Shown here piece by piece: positions 1 to 6,672 of a stretch of 9,327 bases of DNA. This stretch comes from CAZMRQ01 sp964568795 (GTDB lineage: Bacteria > Pseudomonadota > Gammaproteobacteria > Comchoanobacterales > Comchoanobacteraceae). Position 1 is the stretch's first letter; the number at the start of each line of letters is the position of its first letter. The translations under genes were made by a program, and so were the position numbers. The stretch covers positions 1 to 9,327 of the forward strand of contig CAZMRQ010000046.1 of assembly GCA_964568795.1 (NCBI GenBank). The letters are read 5' to 3'. The notes beneath the pieces are model-generated. The model did not search any database. It had not been told where the DNA came from and saw only the letters and a list, made by a program, of their open reading frames with translations.

Positions 1-155
1 CAGCTGAAGGCAAATGGATTGATGAATGAGATATTCACCTTTGTTGAGGCAAGTGCGCTGATAGCAAAAACAAATCTCTGGAAAGAAAGAGATGAGATCA
101 AAAAAACAGAAAAGTTTGGTAATAAGAATCTTAGAAAAGTGGCCCATGACAGTAG
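1..155 (+). pseudogene. IS5-family transposase fragment (internal piece)
   Basis: Reading from base 1 in frame 1, the translation runs open to a TAA at 175-177. Its core (EIFTFVEASALIAKTNLWKE, followed by a K/N-rich stretch and LRKVAHD) resembles the central part of IS5-family DDE transposases, where a phrase like 'FSFVDASHLIAKANLWEERD...LPKVAxDKQARIG' occurs. The piece has lost a few residues after RDE compared with my memory of the family and stops resembling it near base 155. The start lies outside the window and the C-terminal catalytic part is missing, so it is a dead remnant. The family call comes from recalled motifs, not a search. It is joined directly to a piece of a different transposase downstream. 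Confidence 0.6.
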
Positions 156-159
156 GGTG

Positions 160-325
160 CTTAATACGAACGAGTAAAGAGCAATGCATCTACCATCATC
201 GCTTTAAAAATATAAGACATGCTGAAAGAATTATTGCTGATTTGGCTCGATTTTATAATGATGAGAGACCTCATTAATCATTAGGGATGAAATCTCCATC
301 AGAATCGTTCAAACTAGCAATCTAA
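160..325 (+). pseudogene. IS3-type transposase C-terminal remnant
   Basis: Frame 2 from about base 160 encodes a typical end of an IS3-type (rve integrase fold) transposase: KEQCIYHHRFKNIRHAERII, then FYNDERPH, a stop, then SLGMKSPSESF and a final TAA at 323-325. The family signature at this place is FYNxxRPHxSLGxxxP. The in-frame TAA at 275-277 sits where the family normally has glutamine (RPHQSLG), so a single CAA-to-TAA change explains it. The upstream DD part is absent, replaced by an IS5-type fragment in another frame, so the gene cannot be functional. An ATG-initiated reading frame at 92-277 exists but its first part is only the other frame of the IS5 piece. Confidence 0.65.
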
Positions 326-380
326 GGTGAGCATAATCTGATGAGTCATTACAATCTGTCATTTTTTTATTGTCCAATAC

Positions 381-402
381 TGACTATCTATAATTATAGT
401 CA
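381..402. repeat. AT-rich palindrome (7-bp arms)
   Basis: TGACTAT at 381-387 and ATAGTCA at 396-402 are perfect inverted repeats around an 8-base spacer that itself contains TATAATTATA. The site lies in the gene-free stretch 326-453, between the transposase scar and the 3' end of the minus-strand gene that ends at 454. It is not followed by a T-run on either strand, so it does not look like an intrinsic terminator. It could be a weak hairpin at the end of the minus-strand transcript or a protein site. Nothing else is recognisable in 326-453. Confidence 0.45.
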
Positions 403-453
403 ATGTGAGATGCTTAAGCGCTTTAATTGATTTTATTATTTTAAATCGTTGAA

Positions 454-2484
454 TTATTGATTCCAAGGGTCTAGCGGTGGTGCAGATGGCTGGGGGCTGT
501 CATGGCCCTGGCCCCCGGCCGTATCTGGTTGCTTGGCTGCTACTTCTCTTTCGGGGTAGCGTTTTCCACTAATGCGAAATAAATAGAGAGCTTTTATCCC
601 CGTTCTAGCGTAGAAATTGGGGTCGAATAGATTATTTTTCTCTCCGATAAGTGCTTTGACACCGTTTATTCCCCATCCTGTAAGATTCAGAATGAAGAAC
701 GGGCGCCCAAAGAGTGGCAGAATAGACGCGCATATGTAACATGACAACTGCAAGAGTTTAATCAAAAATGGCTTAATTAGTAATGACCATGGGGACCATA
801 GGGCTGATCCTATAAATTTAAGAGTCACGATTGGAGCCAAGAAGCATTTTAATATGGCTGATACTATGAATTTAAGTGGAGATATGATGACTTTGAGTAG
901 GGCTGATACTAGTGATGGTGTTTGTGCAAACAGATGCAGTGGGCTGATGTTATAGAAGCCATAGATTTGAGTGAAGAGCATAGCTATGTGATTGATGATA
1001 GGGTAGGGAAAATAACTGGGAGGGTGGTGTGGAAAGCAAGTGAGCCACAAGGTAGCACCGATGGCAATGCCTCGAAGGGTTAGATGTGGCAGCCATTGTA
1101 TGAATAGTCCTCCTGAAATCAAGAGGGTAAGCGCGCCTATGAGCAAATTATGCGGCGCTGAGATATTTTCCATGAAATGTGTTGCAAAAGCCATTATCTG
1201 GTTGAAATAGCTTGTGGAGGGGTTGTCGGTTCTTTTAAAGAGATTATCATTACATAGTTTTGTCAAATCAACGCCACTCCAGTATGATAGCGTAGCAAGC
1301 ATGTATGCTTGGATTGCCATGCTGGGTGAAAACAATATTGAGAAAATTTTTACGAGAAATAGCGGAACAAACATGTGGGTATATTTGTTCAAGATTTGGG
1401 TTTTATAGAAATCAGCCAGTTTGTCACCTAGGGAACCAGCAAACTTATGAAAGTCCTCTCTGTACTCGATGCTTGGTTCCTTATCGCGTTTTAAATTATC
1501 ACTAAGCTCTCGATGTTCCGAATGAGTAACCGCGAGAGTGATTGTTTGTGGGGCGATATCTTGTAATCCGGGAATTCTAGCATCATTAGGCTTTAACTGA
1601 AGGGTGATTTGATCGTTAAATACCTGAATACATGCAGCATGTGCAACACTGTCTATCTTTATCATACGGTATAAGTGCTCACTAAGTTGACAGTTATCCC
1701 CCTTCCATTCAAGACGCTGGCCCTCTGTGATTTCTTTAAGAAGCGCATTGGCCAAAACAAAGCCCATTTGCATGAGTTCCTGGGGATTATATCTTTCATA
1801 CTCTTTCGTGCTGAATCGCTCTCTTGAGTAGTGGCATATACGTAATAGTATGAGTCGTTTTAAGTCTTCCGTGTAGTCTAGATCTCTTGTTGGGTTTTCT
1901 TCAATCCTAGGAGTCATCGCGATGTTGGCCTGGAACTGTATGCATGTGTCGAAGATGCCTTGCATCAGTTCTATAGATCCTGTCCAGCTAGTTACTCTAA
2001 TTTGCTTTTCAGCATCGTAAGGGATATGACGGCTATGGTCGAAGTAAAATCTGCAAACAAAAGCTATTCCAGCACGGTAAGACCGGTAACGGCGGTCGAG
2101 CGGGTCGCGTGTTCCTTGTTCTACCAGCTCGCCTTCTTTGAGAGCTGCATCGATGCTACTTTTAAATTCATCTATTCCTTGAGAGGTGAATGGATCGGTG
2201 CTACAAGAGCCTAACTTTATATCTGTTTTGGCATGTTCATAGCGCGCCCATATGTCAAGAGCGTGCCTTTTTTGAAAATGAGCACTTTGTTGGAGACAGA
2301 GCTCTTCCTCCCCAGTCATGTCTGGTATTGCGGTTGCTTTATTAAGGAGAATTTCTTTAATGGCATCAGTGGTTGGAGTGTAGTAGACAAGAGAGTCAGC
2401 TTCTTTGTCGTATATATATCCATAGAATACCGCTATCATTTTAGCTATGTATGGGTCATTTGTGAGCTTTGTGTACTGCCGCAT
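454..2484 (-). CDS. Large unrecognised membrane protein with proline-rich tail
   Basis: A 676-residue protein that I do not recognise. Residues 1 to about 365 are soluble-looking, charged and without a signal peptide. From about 371 the protein becomes strongly hydrophobic, with candidate membrane segments near 371-398, 447-462, 471-485, 495-511, 523-555 and 565-600. Residues 643-676 form a hydrophilic tail ending PQPSAPPLDPWNQ. The ATG at 2484 is the only reasonable start, because an in-frame stop lies just upstream; its Shine-Dalgarno match is weak. The long open frame indicates a real gene, since this length is not expected by chance. The gene stands alone on the minus strand, divergent from rplM, and its other side is transposase debris. 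The tail is encoded by unusually GC-rich DNA (41 of 60 bases in 481-540). A secreted effector or envelope protein of a host-associated bacterium is possible, but the sequence does not show this. Confidence 0.8.
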   Translation of the reverse strand: MRQYTKLTNDPYIAKMIAVFYGYIYDKEADSLVYYTPTTDAIKEILLNKATAIPDMTGEEELCLQQSAHFQKRHALDIWARYEHAKTDIKLGSCSTDPFTSQGIDEFKSSIDAALKEGELVEQGTRDPLDRRYRSYRAGIAFVCRFYFDHSRHIPYDAEKQIRVTSWTGSIELMQGIFDTCIQFQANIAMTPRIEENPTRDLDYTEDLKRLILLRICHYSRERFSTKEYERYNPQELMQMGFVLANALLKEITEGQRLEWKGDNCQLSEHLYRMIKIDSVAHAACIQVFNDQITLQLKPNDARIPGLQDIAPQTITLAVTHSEHRELSDNLKRDKEPSIEYREDFHKFAGSLGDKLADFYKTQILNKYTHMFVPLFLVKIFSILFSPSMAIQAYMLATLSYWSGVDLTKLCNDNLFKRTDNPSTSYFNQIMAFATHFMENISAPHNLLIGALTLLISGGLFIQWLPHLTLRGIAIGATLWLTCFPHHPPSYFPYPIINHIAMLFTQIYGFYNISPLHLFAQTPSLVSALLKVIISPLKFIVSAILKCFLAPIVTLKFIGSALWSPWSLLIKPFLIKLLQLSCYICASILPLFGRPFFILNLTGWGINGVKALIGEKNNLFDPNFYARTGIKALYLFRISGKRYPEREVAAKQPDTAGGQGHDSPQPSAPPLDPWNQ

Positions 2485-2567
2485 GGATGTGACTTTCTGA
2501 AATTTTCATTCATCATATCATTGTCTTTTCCCTGTGTAAATAGAATGAGTGTGTGCTCAGTTATGTG

Positions 2568-2597
2568 CCTATAGTGGTTCCTTTATGAGATTGACAA
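2568..2597 (-). promoter_or_regulatory. Candidate promoter for the 676-residue protein gene
   Basis: On the minus strand TTGTCA (5 of 6 to the -35 consensus, plus-strand 2592-2597) is followed after 18 bases by TATAGG (4 of 6 to the -10, plus-strand 2568-2573). Transcription would start about 75 bases upstream of the ATG at 2484. This is a match by eye only, in AT-rich DNA where chance matches are common. Confidence 0.3.
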
Positions 2598-2620
2598 TAT
2601 GATGTTTCTTAAAAAAATAG

Positions 2621-2649
2621 TTGTTTTCCAGATATGTTTAGTATATATT
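2621..2649 (+). promoter_or_regulatory. Candidate promoter for the rplM operon
   Basis: TTGTTT at 2621-2626, a 17-base spacer, and TATATT at 2644-2649 (5 of 6 to the -10 consensus). A start site near 2656 would leave a very short leader before the ATG at 2665, or about 20 bases if translation starts at 2677. The leader would then be too short for the L13 autoregulatory hairpin known in E. coli. The perfect TTGACA at 2591-2596 upstream has no convincing -10 at normal spacing. Confidence 0.3.
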
Positions 2650-2664
2650 TGGGTGACTTAAGAA

Positions 2665-3102
2665 ATGCAGTTATTCATGAAAAGACTTAAAACATATATA
2701 CCTAGTGAGACTGAACCATCATGGTTTGTCCTCGATGCCAAAGGAAAAAGACTTGGACGCGTGGCTACCCGTGCTGCGGTTCTGTTGTTGGGAAAACACA
2801 AGCCCACTTACTCACCGCACCAGCCAGGAGATGCTGTTATTATCATTAATGCAGCAGATATAGAATGCACCACAAAAGAGAAAGTATATAACTGGCATAC
2901 AGGCTACCCAGGTGGTATTAAAAGTGAGTCATTTACACATAGAAAAGAGAGAAATCCTGAGATGCTGCTGCAGTTAGCTGTGAAGCGAATGCTGCCAAGG
3001 GGGCCCCGTGGATATGAAATGCTTCGTCGTCTGAAAGTATACGCCGATGATCAGCACCCTCATGCAGCGCAAAATCCAGAAATACTTAGCGAGGAAAAAT
3101 AA
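2665..3102 (+). CDS. rplM: 50S ribosomal protein L13
   Basis: L13 is an early-assembly protein of the large ribosomal subunit that binds 23S rRNA. The 145-residue protein aligns along its full length with E. coli L13 (142 residues). Recognisable blocks are WFVLDAKGKRLGRVATRAA near the N-terminus, LLGKHKPTYSPH, GDAVIIINA, the HTGYPGGIK loop, the conserved AVKRMLPRGPRG segment, LKVYADDQHPHAAQNP and a short tail. The first ATG is at 2665; a second in-frame ATG at 2677 (MKRLKTYIP) fits the usual family start (MKTF...) better by length, and neither has a strong Shine-Dalgarno sequence. The stop codon TAA shares its last base with the rpsI start, so the two are translationally coupled, as expected for partners that are co-transcribed in most bacteria. 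Confidence 0.97.
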   Translation: MQLFMKRLKTYIPSETEPSWFVLDAKGKRLGRVATRAAVLLLGKHKPTYSPHQPGDAVIIINAADIECTTKEKVYNWHTGYPGGIKSESFTHRKERNPEMLLQLAVKRMLPRGPRGYEMLRRLKVYADDQHPHAAQNPEILSEEK

Positions 3103-3557
3103 TGAGTGAATCCATCCATACAATAGGGCGACGCAAGACATCAGTCGCACGTGTGTTTTTAACTAAAGGTGGGAAGAAGTTCACTATAGGTTCTAAACGT
3201 GTTGATGCTGATCAGTACTTTGACCGTGCAGACCATGTTGCTATAATTAGCTCGCCGCTGAGATTGCTTGACGTAGCTAAAGACTTTGGTGTTCATGCCA
3301 CTGTGAAAGGCGGTGGTAAATCTGCACAAGCTGACTCTATACGTCTTGCTGTGGCAAGAGCCTTGACTGAATTCGAAAAAGATAATTTTCAGCCTGCTGC
3401 ACGTGATGATAGCGAAGATGGCGAAGAACCAGTGGTTAATCCATGGCGTCAAAAGCTTAAAAAAGCACAGTTTTTAACAGTGGATTCTCGGCAAGTAGAG
3501 CGTAAGAAGCCTGGTCTTAAAGGTGCACGAAAAGCTGAACAGTACTCTAAGCGTTAA
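3102..3557 (+). CDS. rpsI: 30S ribosomal protein S9 with an acidic insertion
   Basis: S9 sits in the head of the small subunit and its C-terminal arm reaches the P-site tRNA. The N-terminal IGRRKTSVARVFL, the central VKGGGKSAQADSIRLAVARAL and the C-terminal DSRQVERKKPGLKGARKAEQ plus terminal SKR are all diagnostic, and the functionally important terminal K-R is kept. The protein has 151 residues against 130 in E. coli. The excess is one insertion at about residues 95-114, between the ALTEFE helix and the WRQKLKKAQF helix, rich in D and E (DDSEDGEE). The reading frame is intact through it. The ATG overlaps the rplM stop by one base and a GAGGA sits at 3091-3095. sspA begins 3 bases after the stop. 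Confidence 0.97.
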   Translation: MSESIHTIGRRKTSVARVFLTKGGKKFTIGSKRVDADQYFDRADHVAIISSPLRLLDVAKDFGVHATVKGGGKSAQADSIRLAVARALTEFEKDNFQPAARDDSEDGEEPVVNPWRQKLKKAQFLTVDSRQVERKKPGLKGARKAEQYSKR

Positions 3558-3560
3558 ATT

Positions 3561-4196
3561 ATGTCTGAACTTGATATTTCTCGCCGCTTTGCGATGACGC
3601 TGTATTGTCAGCAGAATTGCATTGACTCTCATCGAACTAAAATCGTTCTCACCGAAAAAGCAGTGACTGCTGATATTGTCTATATTAACCCTGATGATCC
3701 ATCGGAGCATTTGCTTGAGGTGAATCCGTATGGCAATATCCCCACGCTTGTTGACCGTGATTTAATGATCAATCATGTGGAGATTATTTCAGAATATCTG
3801 GATGAACGCTTTCCTCACCCACCTTTGCTCCCCGTTTATCCGATTGCTCGAGCTAAATCACGTATGATGATGCACAGGATTAAGCGAGATTGGGATCCCA
3901 TTGTTGCCCGGTTAATGGCCGGTGATGAAGATGCACGTGGTCATCTGTTTGAGTTGATTATGACTATCGTTCCCTTATTTAATGAACTGCCTTACTTTTT
4001 AAGCAGTGAGTTTTCTCTTGTCGACTGCTATATGGCGCCTATACTTTGGCGTTTGCCAAGTTTTGGCATTCAACTGCCAGAGACAGCTAAGCCTGTTGAA
4101 GAATATGCAGAGCGTATATTTGCAAGAGAAACCTTTAAAAGTTGCCTCTCGGAAATGGAGTTAGCTATTCATGAATCATTATTAGATGAGCTTTGA
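3561..4196 (+). CDS. sspA: Stringent starvation protein A, RNA polymerase-associated
   Basis: SspA is a glutathione S-transferase fold protein that binds RNA polymerase holoenzyme and changes promoter use in stationary phase and stress; it lacks GST activity. The 211-residue protein matches E. coli SspA throughout: MTLYCQQNCIDSHRTKIVLT as the thioredoxin-like start, NPYGNIPTLVDRDL (the cis-proline loop), EYLDERFPHPPLLPVYPIAR, MMMHRIKRDWDP, and PYFLSSEFSLVDCYMAPILW with RLPSFGI in the helical domain. The PHP motif needed for polymerase contact is present at residues 85-87. The start at 3561 gives an N-terminal lead of 11 residues similar to E. coli; no clear Shine-Dalgarno sequence is seen, so coupling to rpsI 3 bases upstream is likely. 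The 3' end overlaps sspB by 11 bases. Confidence 0.96.
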   Translation: MSELDISRRFAMTLYCQQNCIDSHRTKIVLTEKAVTADIVYINPDDPSEHLLEVNPYGNIPTLVDRDLMINHVEIISEYLDERFPHPPLLPVYPIARAKSRMMMHRIKRDWDPIVARLMAGDEDARGHLFELIMTIVPLFNELPYFLSSEFSLVDCYMAPILWRLPSFGIQLPETAKPVEEYAERIFARETFKSCLSEMELAIHESLLDEL

Positions 4197-4575
4197 CCCT
4201 ATGACCACCCCCGCAATGAAGTCTAAACGTCCTTATGTCATACCGGCGTTGTATGAATGGATAGTTGACTCTGGTTGTACTTGTCACTTGCTTGTTGATG
4301 TCAATTATCTTGGGGTTGATGTGCCTGCAGGCATGGATCATCAGGGACGTCTTGTTCTTGATATCACGCCAGTGGCTATTCGTGATCTAGATTTTGGACA
4401 ATATGCCATTGCTTTTCTTGCGCAGTTTGAACGAGTGACTCATCAACTGACCATTCCGTATGGCGCTGTCTCTGCATTGATGGCAGTTGAATCAGGTGTG
4501 CATATATCGTTTGAAGACGATGATGACCCAGGCTCGCCACCTAATAATCAAGGTCATTTGAAAATAGTGAAGTAG
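4186..4575 (+). CDS. sspB: ClpXP protease specificity adaptor SspB
   Basis: SspB binds ssrA-tagged proteins released from stalled ribosomes and hands them to ClpXP. The folded domain is recognisable: RPYVIPALYEWIVDSG, then HLLVDV, GVDVPAG, LVLDITPVAIRDLDF, AFLAQFERVTHQLTIPYGAV and ALMAVESG. After an acidic, disordered linker (EDDDDPGSPPNNQG) it ends in LKIVK, matching the C-terminal ClpX-tethering peptide (LRVVK in E. coli). At 129 residues it is shorter than E. coli SspB (about 165), and the shortening is in the flexible linker. The ATG at 4186 lies inside sspA; an in-frame ATG at 4201 (MTTPAMKSKRP) gives an N-terminus closer to the family norm and is an equally good start. Confidence 0.95.
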   Translation: MSFDPMTTPAMKSKRPYVIPALYEWIVDSGCTCHLLVDVNYLGVDVPAGMDHQGRLVLDITPVAIRDLDFGQYAIAFLAQFERVTHQLTIPYGAVSALMAVESGVHISFEDDDDPGSPPNNQGHLKIVK

Positions 4576-4578
4576 CAG

Positions 4579-4607
4579 CTGGTTTTTTTCTTCACCGCAG
4601 CTATAAT
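4579..4607 (+). promoter_or_regulatory. Candidate internal promoter before rdgC
   Basis: A perfect TATAAT lies at 4602-4607 in the only sizeable gap (58 bases) of the housekeeping block, 26 bases before the rdgC ATG. The -35 position (4579-4584, CTGGTT) is poor, so the case rests on the -10 and its placement. It would allow rdgC and tyrS to be transcribed separately from the ribosomal protein genes. Confidence 0.35.
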
Positions 4608-4633
4608 GATAGTGATTAAAATTAGAGCCGCTC

Positions 4634-5512
4634 ATGTTGAAGAATTTGTTTGTTTACCAATGTGCCCACCCACTTGCCCTTGACTACTTAAATACTGATT
4701 TGGAGCGACTTAAGTTCATAGCTCCTATGCCGCAATCGGTCGAATCCATGGGCTGGTCAGATACAGCTGATGCATACGTTTGCTCAGCAATGCCTTATCA
4801 TCTGATGTTATTTCGTCAAGATAAAAAAATCATTCCTAAGTCCGCTGTTGATGATGCGTTCAATGAAAAAGTGGGCGACGATCTAGAGCAACTGTCCGCT
4901 GCTGAAAAAAAACAAATCAAAGAAGATGTGCTTATGACTCTTAAGCCACAAGCATTGTGCCGTCGGCAAGATGTTTCGGTCGTGTGGCATCATGCTATGT
5001 CACAATTGTGGGTAGGGACAAGCTCTATCAGCAAGGCAGATGCAGTGATGGAGTGGGTGATTCAAACTTGGCCGGGCATTAAAGCAACACCGTGGTTAGA
5101 TAGGGCCGTTCTTCGTGATCTATTGACTCAGTCTCTTCGTCAGCAGAAGTGGCCAGAAGGTGTGACAACAGGGCACAAAGTTGTTCTGATTCATCCCAAT
5201 GATGCGCAGAAAAAAGTAGCTATTCAGGGAATTGATGTGGACAGTGAAGGAACGCTTCACTGGCTTAGTCAAGGTTTTCAGGTACAGCAGATCCAGCTAA
5301 TTTGGCAAGACAAAGTACAGCTGACCTTTTCTGAGCAAGGCTTTTGGAGTGGCATTAAAGATTTGACTGTCAATGAACGGTTGCATGATCAAGAAGATGA
5401 GCCAATGACACGTGAATGGATGCAGTGTGCTTTGGTGGATGAATTAATTCAAGCATGGACACCATGGCTAGAGGAGGTAAAGGCATGCCAATTAACAGCA
5501 GCAGTCTCCTAG
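4634..5512 (+). CDS. rdgC: Recombination-associated protein RdgC
   Basis: RdgC is a ring-shaped dimer that binds double-stranded DNA without sequence preference and limits RecA-dependent recombination; it is found in beta- and gammaproteobacteria. The 292-residue protein is near the usual length (303 in E. coli) and aligns end to end: MLKNLFVYQ start, the SMGWSD block, LMLFRQDKKIIPKSAVDDAF, the charged EKKQIKEDVLMTLKPQALCR, VWHHAMSQLWVGTSSISKAD, and the C-terminal domain with LIWQDKVQLTFSEQGF, LKF-like WSGIKDLTVNE and DQEDEPMTRE. The tail differs from E. coli. The start has only a weak Shine-Dalgarno sequence. Its last 28 bases overlap the tyrS coding region, and the strong tyrS ribosome binding site lies inside rdgC. 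Confidence 0.93.
   Translation: MLKNLFVYQCAHPLALDYLNTDLERLKFIAPMPQSVESMGWSDTADAYVCSAMPYHLMLFRQDKKIIPKSAVDDAFNEKVGDDLEQLSAAEKKQIKEDVLMTLKPQALCRRQDVSVVWHHAMSQLWVGTSSISKADAVMEWVIQTWPGIKATPWLDRAVLRDLLTQSLRQQKWPEGVTTGHKVVLIHPNDAQKKVAIQGIDVDSEGTLHWLSQGFQVQQIQLIWQDKVQLTFSEQGFWSGIKDLTVNERLHDQEDEPMTREWMQCALVDELIQAWTPWLEEVKACQLTAAVS
5472..5477 (+). promoter_or_regulatory. Strong Shine-Dalgarno site that fixes the tyrS start
   Basis: A perfect AGGAGG ends 7 bases before the ATG at 5485. The upstream in-frame ATG at 5455 has no such site and would add ten residues (MDTMARGGKG) that are not typical of the family. The site lies within the rdgC coding sequence. Confidence 0.85.
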
Positions 5513-6672
5513 CAGGGTTCGATACAGTATTGCCAGAGGGCTCATTAACCGCTAAATGTGCGTTGGGTCGACCCTTAACTATTAAAGCCGGTTTTGATCC
5601 TACTGCATCAGATCTTCATTTAGGTCATGCTGTGTTATTCAAGAAGCTTACTGATTTTCAGTCAGAGGGCCATCATGTGGTAGTTGTCATTGGTGATTAT
5701 ACCGCACGGATAGGCGATCCTTCAGGTCGTAATGCAACACGCCCACCTTTATCTGAAGTGCAAATTATGGCACATGCTAAAACATATGAAGAGCAGCTTT
5801 TTATGTGGTTAGATCCTAGAAAAACTGAGGTCCGTTATAACTCAGAATGGTATAACTCCTTTCATTTGAATGATGTGCTGCGCTTGTGCTCTCAAGTGAC
5901 TATTGCGCAACTTCTAGAACGTGATGATTTCTCTAAACGTTATCAAAGCAATCTGCCTATAGGCATGCATGAACTGTTATACCCGTTATTGCAGGGATAT
6001 GACTCTGTTATGGTGAAAGCTGATGTGGAGCTTGGTGGGACAGATCAGACGTTTAATTTAATGATGGGCCGAGAATGCCAGCGTTTTTTTGATCAAGAGC
6101 CTCAATCTGTATGCACCGTTCCTTTGCTCGAAGGCACCGATGGTGTTAAAAAAATGTCAAAGTCTTATGATAACTATGTGGCAGTCAAAGACACGCCACA
6201 GGACATGTATGGAAAGCTCATGTCTATCCCAGATGATGTTTTATGGACTTACTACCGTTTGCTTACTTCTGAAAGTCAGGCTGATATTGAGCAGCGGCAA
6301 AAGCATGTCACATCGGGTGGCAATCCCATGAGTCACAAACATGATCTGGCTAAGCATATTGTTGGGCGTTATCACTCAGAGGATCATGCATCTCAAGCGC
6401 ATCAAGGTTTTGTAGAGCAATTCTCGCGTAAGCAAGTCCCAGAACATATGCCGGAAAAACATGTTGTGCTAGCTGACTGTCAGCAACCGTTGCATGTGAT
6501 GTTGCGTGATTGGCAGATGTGTCAAAGTTCTTCAGAAGCCGCGCGTTTGATCAAACAGGGGGCAGTGAAGCGAGATGGTCAAAGAATTATTGATCCAGCT
6601 GTGAGTTGGCAGCAAGGCATATTCACCATGCAAGTGGGAAAAAGACGTTGGCTAAAAATTATTGTTAGTTAG
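5485..6672 (+). CDS. tyrS: Tyrosyl-tRNA synthetase, KMSKS (TyrZ-like) type
   Basis: This class I synthetase charges tRNA-Tyr with tyrosine in the cytoplasm. With the start at 5485 it has 395 residues. The Rossmann-fold signature AGFDPTASDLHLGH carries the HIGH-type motif (HLGH, residues 45-48). Substrate-site blocks LLQGYDSV and ELGGTDQTFN follow, and KMSKS is at 223-227. The C-terminal S4-like RNA-binding domain covers about residues 335-395 (MLRDWQMCQSSSEAARLIKQ, then GAVKRDGQRI). KMSKS rather than KFGKT places it in the shorter TyrZ-like clade, present in many gammaproteobacteria, rather than with E. coli TyrS. The start is chosen from the AGGAGG at 5472-5477; an in-frame ATG at 5455 would give 405 residues. 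It overlaps rdgC by 28 bases and its end overlaps the convergent membrane protein gene by 8 bases. No terminator hairpin is visible after it. Confidence 0.96.
   Translation: MPINSSSLLAGFDTVLPEGSLTAKCALGRPLTIKAGFDPTASDLHLGHAVLFKKLTDFQSEGHHVVVVIGDYTARIGDPSGRNATRPPLSEVQIMAHAKTYEEQLFMWLDPRKTEVRYNSEWYNSFHLNDVLRLCSQVTIAQLLERDDFSKRYQSNLPIGMHELLYPLLQGYDSVMVKADVELGGTDQTFNLMMGRECQRFFDQEPQSVCTVPLLEGTDGVKKMSKSYDNYVAVKDTPQDMYGKLMSIPDDVLWTYYRLLTSESQADIEQRQKHVTSGGNPMSHKHDLAKHIVGRYHSEDHASQAHQGFVEQFSRKQVPEHMPEKHVVLADCQQPLHVMLRDWQMCQSSSEAARLIKQGAVKRDGQRIIDPAVSWQQGIFTMQVGKRRWLKIIVS

Noticed and set aside
275..277. In-frame TAA codons in two transposases as a sign of stop-codon reassignment
   Set aside because: rplM and rpsI end properly at TAA at family-normal positions, and both transposases are otherwise broken, so these are nonsense mutations.
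1214..1505. Plus-strand reading frames opposite the large minus-strand gene
   Set aside because: They are short, overlap each other in different frames, resemble nothing and lie wholly within a 676-codon gene.
2591..2619. Perfect TTGACA at 2591-2596 as the rplM -35 box
   Set aside because: At 16-18 bases downstream there is only AAAAATAG-type sequence, with no usable -10.
3159..3710. Minus-strand frames opposite rpsI and sspA
   Set aside because: Both lie across well-identified conserved genes and have no recognisable content.
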